DNA from: Glutamicibacter sp002979865
GTDB lineage: Bacteria > Actinomycetota > Actinomycetes > Actinomycetales > Micrococcaceae
DNA: 64,000 bases
Assembly: GCF_050030965.1 (NCBI RefSeq)
Contig: NZ_CP188297.1
Coordinates: forward strand, 1,488,001 to 1,552,000
Reading direction: 5' to 3'
The position numbers and the translations under genes are program-made. Under the pieces are notes generated by a model. It had not been told where the DNA came from, made no database searches, and saw only the letters and a program-made list of their open reading frames with translations. Every line of letters starts with the position of its first letter. Position 1 is the first letter of the stretch. Below, piece by piece: positions 57,876 through 64,000 of the stretch.

Positions 57876-59462
57876 TTACTTGGCGGAGAATTCACCGATC
57901 TGGAGACCGAATGGACGTGAATCATTGCCGCCGGATGCCTTGCGAGGCAGGTCGGTGATGTCCAGGAACACGTGGGTTCCTTCCATGTAGTCCTTGTCGT
58001 CGTCCTTGGCAGTTACCGAAACCGAAGGACCGGAGAATGAACCCTTGGCTACCGACTTGGCATCGCCCAGGTCTTCGGATTCGCCGACGAGGATTTCGTA
58101 GTTGCCGCCGGTGCCGTTCAGGCCCTCGAGATTGACCTCGGAGATCTTGGACTGCTCGTCCAGTTCCAGGATGAAGACCATGTTGGAAGCGAAGCCGCCA
58201 AAATCAGCGGTGGTGTACGAGTACGTTGAGTAGGTGCTCGAGGCGTTGCCGTCGATCATCTGGCCCAGCTTGCCATCGGTTTCGGAGTTCAGCTGCTGAT
58301 TGCCGGGAACCAGGCGGGATACGTCGTCGATCTTCGGAGCAGGCAAGGCGTCCTCGGTTGAGTCCTTTTCCTTCTCGGTCTCGGATGGCTTTTCCGGGGA
58401 CTCCACGGCAGTTGGCTGCTCGCCATCGGCGGTGGTGTTCTTGTCCCCACCAAGGAAGTTGAAAGCGAACACGACTGCAACAATCAGCACGATGAGCAAG
58501 ACGGCGCCAACCAGCAGGCGAGTTCCCTTGGAACCGCCTTCTTCCTCTTCCTCTTCGCCGACCTGGGGGTCCTGGGCAGAAGCATTCTTGGCAGCTGCGG
58601 GGAAGGTCGAGGCTTTCGGGGCAGCGGCAGCGGCGGCACCCGCAGCGGCGCCTGCGCCGGCTACGGCTCCAGCTGCTGCAGCCTTCTTCTTTGCCGGCTT
58701 CTCATCTTCCTCGGCAGGCTTCTGGGTAGGCTTGGCCGGCGTCTTGCCCTTGGACTGCGCAGCGGCAGCCAGTGCCGCAGTTGCGGTGACATTAGGCTCG
58801 TCTTCGTCTTCCAGGCGGGAGACCTTCGGCTTATCTTCGGCCGCTGGCTTTTCAGCTGGCGCAACCGGGGTAGCCATGGTGGCGGGAACCTGCTCATTAG
58901 GCGCAGTCTGGTCGAACTGTTCTTCTTCAGGCTGTTCCTGGTTCTTCTTGCCGAACCGGTTCTTCAGTCCTGCGAAGCCACCAGCCAAGGCGGAACCGAT
59001 CTTGCCCTGCTGCTCTGGTTCGTCTTCGTACTGCAGCTGGTCGTAGTACTCGTTGTCGTCTTCGTAGGTCTCAGGGACGGCCTGGCGGGACTCGCCGAAG
59101 ATCTCGGTGCCCAAGGTGTCGGTGAAGAACGGCTCAACATATGGAGCGTCGTCGGTTTCCAATACCAGGTCCAGCAGGTCCGAGGAACGCGCGGTGTTGG
59201 CGACGAGGTAGGTCTGGTTGGCATCGGTGATGCCCAGATCCAGCACCTGAACGTTCGAAGCGCGCTCGCCCATGGCGATTTCGCGTGCGCTCGTTGCCAG
59301 CTGCGATGAATTCTCCACGGAAGCCACCATGATGCTGACCGAGCGGTTCAGTACCTGGTCTACGCCACCGAGTACCAAGTCTCCTTCAGCTGATGAAAGG
59401 ACACTCTCGGTTACTTGGTAGCGACCGCTGAGGACAGAGCCGACATCGATTGGCTGCGACAC
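57876..59462 (-). CDS. degenerate kinase-like membrane protein with C-terminal discoidin-like domain (MurJ-linked)
   Basis: A 528-residue protein. The GTG at 59462 is preferred because TTGGAG is 6 bases upstream; ATGs at 59504 and 59468 are worse placed. Residues 3-100 resemble a Ser/Thr kinase N-lobe (GSVLSGRYQVTESVLS, VLNRSVSIMVAS) without a glycine loop or the catalytic Lys, and no C-lobe follows. An acidic, Ala/Pro/Lys-rich linker leads to one membrane helix near 320-340 (LLVGAVLLIVLIVAVVFAF), then an outer F5/8-type-C-like beta domain (about 380-528). In mycobacteria a pseudokinase domain is fused to MviN/MurJ and binds FhaA. Here a reduced form sits next to murJ. Confidence 0.75.
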   Translation of the reverse strand: MSQPIDVGSVLSGRYQVTESVLSSAEGDLVLGGVDQVLNRSVSIMVASVENSSQLATSAREIAMGERASNVQVLDLGITDANQTYLVANTARSSDLLDLVLETDDAPYVEPFFTDTLGTEIFGESRQAVPETYEDDNEYYDQLQYEDEPEQQGKIGSALAGGFAGLKNRFGKKNQEQPEEEQFDQTAPNEQVPATMATPVAPAEKPAAEDKPKVSRLEDEDEPNVTATAALAAAAQSKGKTPAKPTQKPAEEDEKPAKKKAAAAGAVAGAGAAAGAAAAAAPKASTFPAAAKNASAQDPQVGEEEEEEGGSKGTRLLVGAVLLIVLIVAVVFAFNFLGGDKNTTADGEQPTAVESPEKPSETEKEKDSTEDALPAPKIDDVSRLVPGNQQLNSETDGKLGQMIDGNASSTYSTYSYTTADFGGFASNMVFILELDEQSKISEVNLEGLNGTGGNYEILVGESEDLGDAKSVAKGSFSGPSVSVTAKDDDKDYMEGTHVFLDITDLPRKASGGNDSRPFGLQIGEFSAK

Positions 59463-59588
59463 GTGCATCTCCAAGGGGTTGATTTTGGTTCGGTGGCGGT
59501 CCACGGACCACCACCTGCCATGTTACCGGTCAGATCAAGCTATTTGGTGCCTATTTGCCCAGAATCACTAGCAAGTTTCAGCGGACCA

Positions 59589-61346
59589 TCAGCGATTGAG
59601 TCCCGGGATTCTGCGAAGGATCGGACCCAGGAACGACTGGAGCTCCGGGACCTTGGTTTTGTACAGCAAGCCAATGAAGACGATGCCCATCACCAGCGCG
59701 ACAATAGCCACCGAAACCAGGGCGCTGAATACGGAGTCGTAGGCGAATCCGAAGTTGAATCCACCCAGCAGCCAGAGCGCGATGCATCCAATGATGGAGG
59801 AGAGCGTAGCCATCCAACCGACTCGAATGTAGGTGTCGATGACAGAGGAAACACCGTAGTTGCCGTAGCGGCGCTTGATCAGATAGTGGGTGCCGACGCA
59901 GGTCAGCACGTTGGTCAAGCCGTAGATGAAGGCAATGGCGGCGGCGATATGCAGCGGATCGACCACGGCGGCAGCGGCGAACGCCAAGATCAATCCGAGC
60001 CCGGCGGTGGCCGACTGGATCAGCATCGGGGTGCGGGTATCTTCCTCTGCGTAGAAGACACGCAGCATGAAGAACTGCAAGGACTTGAACGGCAGCCCAA
60101 GCGCGGTGAGCACCAGCAGCTGCCCGAGAGCGCCCGCGGCCTGCGCAGCATTCTCGGAGTTGCCGGCAAAGAGCCTGCCTAGCGGTCCGGCCAGCACGAT
60201 GAAGACCAGCGTGCAGAACACGATAGGGATTGCGGTGGAGCGCATGCCCTGATTGAGCAGCTTGCCAACATCCTTGCGGCGGTTCTCGGTGAAAGCCCGG
60301 GCGAAGTCGTTGAACAGCACGGTGGCGACGGTCAGCGCGAACAGGGAGTGCGGCAGCACGGTGATCAACTGCGAGGTGTTCAACGCGTACTCGCCGGCTA
60401 CCGAGGCGGCCTGTTCGGGAGGCAGCTGCGCTCGAGCCGCGGTAGCTCCGGACACGATCTTGGAGTACACCAGCGAGGAGAGATTGCCGATCACCATGGC
60501 CGCCAGGGTCCAGATCGCCAGCTTGCCCACGTGGCGCAGTCCCATGCCGCGCCATTGGAAGTCCAGTGTCAGTTTCAGCCCGGTCTTCTTCAGTGGCCAG
60601 AACAGCGCCACCGACTGCAATACGATACCCAAGGTGGCACCGCCAGCCAGCCACATGGTCTTGACCCCGCTCCAATCCTGCATCGGGTCGCCCGAAGAGT
60701 AGGCGCCGAAAGTCAGGATGAAAGCGCCAATGACGATCAGCTGGATGATGTTGTTGACCGCAGGAGCCCACATGAATGCGGCAAAGCGGCCATTCGCGTT
60801 CAGCACCTGGCCCAGCACTGCGTAGAGCCCATAGAAGAAGATCTGCGGCAGCGACCAGTAGGCAAAGGCCGTTCCCAACGCGATCATCGGCTCGGTCCAG
60901 TTATTGGTGAGCACTGTGATCAATGGCCTAGCGCAGAGCGTGAGGATCAGCGTCAGGATACCCATGCCCACGACGGTCAGCGTCACCAATTTCGACGTGT
61001 ACGCGGCGCCGCGGTCCTTCGCCTTGGAGGCCTTGATCAGCTGCGGGATCAGCACGACGTTGAAAATGCCGCCGGCCAGCAGCATGTAGATGATAGTCGG
61101 GATGATATTGGCTTTTTCAAAGATGTCAGCCACCGAGGTGACCGAACCAATGGCCATCGCCAGCAAGGCCGTGCGCACGAAGCCCAGCAAGCGGGAGACC
61201 ATCGTGCCGGAGGCCATCAGGGCATAGATCCTGGAGCGCGAGCCAACAGGCTGAGCTGCCTGCTGCGGGGGAGGTCCGGCGACTACGTCCATGGCTCCGG
61301 TGTGTAGCTGATCGGAGCCCGCAGATGGATTAGGAACCTGAGACAT
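59589..61346 (-). CDS. murJ: lipid II flippase MurJ (MviN)
   Basis: A 585-residue MOP-superfamily protein with about 14 membrane helices. ATG 61346 is taken as start; the frame runs to 61466 through the Nudix gene. After a 35-residue polar N-terminus comes ASGTMVSRLLGFVRTALLAMAIG, the MurJ opening with its essential Arg, and later FYAEEDTRTPMLIQ. It moves lipid II across the membrane for wall synthesis. It lacks the C-terminal pseudokinase extension found in mycobacteria. Confidence 0.94.
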   Translation of the reverse strand: MSQVPNPSAGSDQLHTGAMDVVAGPPPQQAAQPVGSRSRIYALMASGTMVSRLLGFVRTALLAMAIGSVTSVADIFEKANIIPTIIYMLLAGGIFNVVLIPQLIKASKAKDRGAAYTSKLVTLTVVGMGILTLILTLCARPLITVLTNNWTEPMIALGTAFAYWSLPQIFFYGLYAVLGQVLNANGRFAAFMWAPAVNNIIQLIVIGAFILTFGAYSSGDPMQDWSGVKTMWLAGGATLGIVLQSVALFWPLKKTGLKLTLDFQWRGMGLRHVGKLAIWTLAAMVIGNLSSLVYSKIVSGATAARAQLPPEQAASVAGEYALNTSQLITVLPHSLFALTVATVLFNDFARAFTENRRKDVGKLLNQGMRSTAIPIVFCTLVFIVLAGPLGRLFAGNSENAAQAAGALGQLLVLTALGLPFKSLQFFMLRVFYAEEDTRTPMLIQSATAGLGLILAFAAAAVVDPLHIAAAIAFIYGLTNVLTCVGTHYLIKRRYGNYGVSSVIDTYIRVGWMATLSSIIGCIALWLLGGFNFGFAYDSVFSALVSVAIVALVMGIVFIGLLYKTKVPELQSFLGPILRRIPGLNR

Positions 61347-61869
61347 GCTTTGTAAGGACCTCGCGTGCCAGATCAGCGATCCGGCGCTCATTAGGGAAGG
61401 ACAGGCGCTTGCCCAGGGAACCGATGGGGACCCAGGCAACATCGACGGCTTCATGATCGGGATCATTCTCGATCGTCAGATGCCCGCCGGTAGCTTCCAG
61501 CAGGAAATGGTGCACGGTCTTGTGCACACGGTAATTCGTCACGGTGAACCAGTAGTCGACCGAACCCAGCGGGGCGAGGATGCGTCCGGCAATGCCGGTC
61601 TCTTCCTCGATTTCGCGGATAGCCGCTTCCTCATTGGTTTCCACGCCCTCCGGGTGGCCCTTGGGCAGGCACCATTCCAGCCGTCCGCCACGGTTGTACC
61701 GGGCAATGATGGCCACTGGGAAGGTGGGGTCGTTGAAGTCGATCACGATGCCGCCGGAAGAGACTTCTTCCACGGTCGGCAGGCTCGTGTGACCGCCAGT
61801 TGCCTGCGCGCGAGCCATTGACGCAGTCAATGGGGTGCGCTTTGGGGCAGACGGGATCGGTCGGTTCAT
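61330..61869 (-). CDS. Nudix hydrolase
   Basis: A 179-residue protein with a perfect Nudix box, GHPEGVETNEEAAIREIEEE followed by TGI. The WCLPKGH lead-in is typical of the group found beside murJ and pcnB in actinobacteria. It cleaves a nucleoside diphosphate linked to another moiety; the substrate is unknown. A 40-residue flexible N-terminus comes first. It overlaps the murJ start by 17 bases, so they are coupled. Confidence 0.93.
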   Translation of the reverse strand: MNRPIPSAPKRTPLTASMARAQATGGHTSLPTVEEVSSGGIVIDFNDPTFPVAIIARYNRGGRLEWCLPKGHPEGVETNEEAAIREIEEETGIAGRILAPLGSVDYWFTVTNYRVHKTVHHFLLEATGGHLTIENDPDHEAVDVAWVPIGSLGKRLSFPNERRIADLAREVLTKHVSGS

Positions 61870-61993
61870 GGAACCACTCTATCGAGAAAGTACCGTTCGC
61901 CGCCTGATCGACGTGGACAAGTAAGTTATCTCGCAGGCAAATCCGTCGGAATTTCAAGCATTCTTCCGGGATTTCTGGCACGCTTAAGTAACT

Positions 61994-63445
61994 ATGCATG
62001 CACTTCCCTCGCCTGACGCACTGCGTCAAATCCTGCCCTCGGTTATTTTCGACTTGGCCGACCGTTTTGTTCGGGCGGGCCATGAATTGTCGCTGGTAGG
62101 TGGGCCGGTTCGGGATCTGTACTTGGGACGCGTATCCCCGGACCTCGATTTCACCACCAGCGCTCGCCCGGAAGAAACCATCAAGGTGATTTCCGGCTGG
62201 GCCGATAACGTTTGGGATGTGGGACGCGAGTTTGGAACTATTGCCTTCAAGAAGGGCGAACACACGCTAGAGGTCACGACCTACCGCGCTGATGCCTATG
62301 ACAAGGAGTCGCGCAAACCGATCGTTGCCTTCGGTGATAACCTGCACGACGATCTCTTCCGTCGGGACTTCACCATGAACTCGATGGCTCTGCGCTTGCC
62401 GCAGCTCGAGCTGGTGGATCCTTTCGACGGCGTAAGCTCGCTGGAAGACGGGTCCATCCGCACCCCTGGTGCACCTGATATCTCCTTCTCTGACGATCCG
62501 CTGCGCATGATGCGTGCTGCCCGTTTTGCTTCGCAGCTGAAGATCGAAGTCAGTCCAGAGGTGCGCGAAGCCATGAGCGGAATGACCGATCGGATCGACA
62601 TCATTTCCTCCGAGCGGGTTCGCGATGAACTGGTCAAGCTGATCAACGGTGCAGACCCGCGCGCGGGAATCGACCTTCTGGTGGAAACTGGCCTGGCCGA
62701 TAAGGTGCTGCCCGAAGTCTCGGCACTGCGTCTGGAAATTGACGAGCACCACCGGCACAAGGATGTCTACCAGCATTCGCTGACCGTGCTGGAACAAGCC
62801 ATGGCGTTGGAAACCGACGAAGAGGGACCTGTTCCCGGCCCGAACTTCGTGTTGCGCTTCGCGGCGCTGATGCACGATATCGGTAAGCCGGCGACCCGCA
62901 AATTTGAACCAAGCGGCGCGGTATCCTTCCGCCACCATGACATGGTGGGTTCGAAGCTCGTCAAGGCGCGTATGCGCGCCCTGCGTTTCGACAAGGACAC
63001 CACCAAGTCCGTAGCCCGACTGGTCGAGTTGCACATGCGCTTCTATGGCTACGGCGAGGCCGGCTGGACCGACTCGGCGGTGCGCCGTTACGTCACCGAT
63101 GCTGGAGACCTGCTCGAGCACCTGCACCGCCTGACCCGTTCGGATGTCACCACCCGCAATCGCAAGAAGGCCGACCGCCTAGCTTTTGCCTACGACGACC
63201 TCGAGGCGCGCATCGCGCAGATCGCCGAGCAAGAAGAGCTCCAGTCAATCCGCCCGGATCTTGACGGCGAGCAGATCATGCACCTGTTGGGAATCAAGCC
63301 GAGCAAGGTCGTTGGCCGCGCATACAAGTTCCTCTTGGAACTGCGTTTGGACGAAGGCCCGCTGGGCGCGGAAATCGCCACTGAGCGCTTGCGCGCCTGG
63401 TGGAAGGAACAGCCTGAAGCCCAGGAATCGGCTACCGAGGGGTAA
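61994..63445 (+). CDS. cca: CCA tRNA nucleotidyltransferase
   Basis: A 483-residue enzyme. The polymerase-beta-like head domain has LVGGPVRDLYLGRVSPDLDFTTSA, with the metal-binding DxD at PDLDF. RRDFTMNSMAL and RMMRAARFASQL are the following class II motifs. An HD domain comes next (HHRHKDVYQHSLTVLEQAM, LMHDIGKPATR). It adds or repairs the 3' CCA of tRNAs, needed here because no tRNA in the window encodes CCA. Divergent from the Nudix gene with a 124-base gap. Confidence 0.96.
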   Translation: MHALPSPDALRQILPSVIFDLADRFVRAGHELSLVGGPVRDLYLGRVSPDLDFTTSARPEETIKVISGWADNVWDVGREFGTIAFKKGEHTLEVTTYRADAYDKESRKPIVAFGDNLHDDLFRRDFTMNSMALRLPQLELVDPFDGVSSLEDGSIRTPGAPDISFSDDPLRMMRAARFASQLKIEVSPEVREAMSGMTDRIDIISSERVRDELVKLINGADPRAGIDLLVETGLADKVLPEVSALRLEIDEHHRHKDVYQHSLTVLEQAMALETDEEGPVPGPNFVLRFAALMHDIGKPATRKFEPSGAVSFRHHDMVGSKLVKARMRALRFDKDTTKSVARLVELHMRFYGYGEAGWTDSAVRRYVTDAGDLLEHLHRLTRSDVTTRNRKKADRLAFAYDDLEARIAQIAEQEELQSIRPDLDGEQIMHLLGIKPSKVVGRAYKFLLELRLDEGPLGAEIATERLRAWWKEQPEAQESATEG

Positions 63446-63467
63446 CCTCTGACCTGAGCACCAAGGG

Positions 63468-63504
63468 AAAAGCACCTGAAATCCGCATGGATTCGGGTGC
63501 TTTT
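63468..63504 (+). terminator. terminator after cca
   Basis: AAAAGCACC pairs with GGTGCTTTT and the stem continues inward (TGAAATCC/GGATTCG) around GCAT. The last TTTT closes a good intrinsic terminator 22 bases past the stop. Confidence 0.88.
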
Positions 63505-63683
63505 GCCGTCCCCGGGAAAGTGCTTAAAGTTTCTGCGCAAATTTGTAGCGCATCGGGGATAATCCATGTATGCTGAATACTGTGATTGGGAAGTCTCAAT
63601 GAGACTTGCGGATCGAGAAAACTTTTCAAAGAGGCCCCATGGCATCCATGGCCGGCCGAGAGCAGATTTTAGGAGGTGGCGAA

Positions 63684-63800
63684 ATGATTAATACCAATTG
63701 GTACACAGAGACTCATCGCGGAGCGCGATTTATTGGCGGCTCTCCCATGTCTCGTCTGTGCAAGCTCATTTCCCCAACCTCCGGACAAGCGGATTCCTAA
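63684..63800 (+). CDS. 38-residue putative leader peptide
   Basis: ATG 63684 has a near-perfect AGGAGG 8 bases upstream (63671). The peptide MINTNWYTETHRGARFIGGS continues to PTSGQADS and has no membrane segment. It ends 73 bases before the next start, immediately followed by a terminator-like hairpin whose 3' arm can also pair with the last bases of this ORF. This arrangement is that of a regulatory leader. A short hairpin AAGTCTC/GAGACTT at 63590-63606 lies upstream. I do not recognise which signal it reads. Confidence 0.55.
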   Translation: MINTNWYTETHRGARFIGGSPMSRLCKLISPTSGQADS

Positions 63801-63872
63801 CTCACGGTAAATCCCGCATAAGTTCCTGAGGTTGCAGGTCAGTAATCGACTCTCACCCTTAGGAACTTTTTT
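63794..63872 (+). promoter_or_regulatory. attenuator-like hairpin with competing arm
   Basis: AAGTTCCTGAGG (63820-63831) pairs with CCTTAGGAACTT (63857-63868), 12 pairs with one G-T, and six T follow (63867-63872). The 3' arm contains the AGGA ribosome site of the next gene. TTCCTAA at 63794-63800, overlapping the leader stop codon, is complementary to TTAGGAA in the same 3' arm, so two exclusive folds are possible. Confidence 0.6.
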
Positions 63873-63873
63873 C

Positions 63874-64000
63874 ATGCCTAGTCCACTGTTCTCCTCATCC
63901 GCTCAACGGGCAGTTCGCACCTCGGAATTAATCTTCGCAGGACCAGAAAGCCTGAAAGCTCGCGCCATTTCAACTACGCGCCAAGATCTTCCCTCCCCTT
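63874..64000 (+). CDS. unidentified protein, N-terminal part only
   Basis: An ORF starting at ATG 63874, with AGGA 10 bases upstream inside the attenuator stem, open through 42 codons to the window edge. It begins MPSPLFSSSAQRAVRTSELI and is polar and Ser/Arg-rich, with no membrane segment so far. Too short to assign. Its expression is probably set by the leader and hairpin before it. Confidence 0.5.
   Translation, partial: MPSPLFSSSAQRAVRTSELIFAGPESLKARAISTTRQDLPSP

Overview
The window is a chromosomal segment of a high-G+C actinobacterium. Gene content and order point to the Micrococcaceae (an Arthrobacter/Glutamicibacter-like organism): the rpmH-dnaA-dnaN-recF-dciA-gyrB-gyrA origin region, the FhaA/FhaB/PstP/RodA/PbpA/PknA/PknB operon, crgA, a class E sortase, DUF3566 and DLW-39 small proteins, and a parAB locus. 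The genus is inferred from gene families and order only.

Layout. 1-12.4 kb is a metabolic region: a partial HAD-GH65 sugar phosphorylase fusion, a pseudokinase of the aminoglycoside phosphotransferase family, a five-gene minus-strand run (enoyl-CoA hydratase, alpha/beta hydrolase, PfkB sugar kinase, HAD phosphatase, glycerophosphodiesterase), a universal stress protein, a dienelactone hydrolase, and a nucleoside hydrolase divergent from a LacI regulator with a palindromic operator between them. 12.4-13.7 kb holds a YdeI-like protein, a DUF523/TudS protein and tRNA-Leu. 13.9-23.2 kb is the growth and division signalling operon. Two of its genes, rodA and pknA, each show an apparent one-base insertion that breaks the frame. 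23.2-32.9 kb carries pabA/trpG, sortase E, crgA, a guanidinium exporter under a guanidine-III riboswitch, lysG/lysE, an intergenic cluster of DnaA boxes, rhomboid protease, cyclophilin, two transporters and a glycosyltransferase. 32.9-33.5 kb carries two identical tRNA-Ala genes and tRNA-Ile.

33.5-50.1 kb is the replication origin: DUF3566, gyrA, gyrB, dciA, recF, dnaN and dnaA on the minus strand, and rpmH, rnpA, yidD, yidC, khpB, rsmG, parA and parB on the plus strand. The divergence of these two blocks places the origin around dnaA. A second set of six exact DnaA boxes lies about 15 kb away at 27.3-27.8 kb.

50.2-56.4 kb has no intact gene. It holds decayed IS21-family istA/istB relics, unassigned sequence, and parS sites. 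Seven parS sites lie between 47.7 and 54.2 kb. The triplet is spaced exactly 63 bp apart and the pair exactly 42 bp apart, which are whole numbers of B-DNA helical turns. 56.4-64 kb carries trxA, trxB, a degenerate kinase-like membrane protein next to murJ, a Nudix hydrolase, the CCA-adding enzyme, and at the right edge a short leader ORF followed by an attenuator-like hairpin in front of a gene that leaves the window.

How the genes work together. DnaA, DnaN, RecF, DciA and gyrase start and sustain replication, while ParA/ParB and the parS sites segregate the origin. RodA, PbpA, MurJ and CrgA build and position the wall, and PknA, PknB, PstP and the FHA proteins (plus the murJ-linked pseudokinase) regulate it by reversible phosphorylation.
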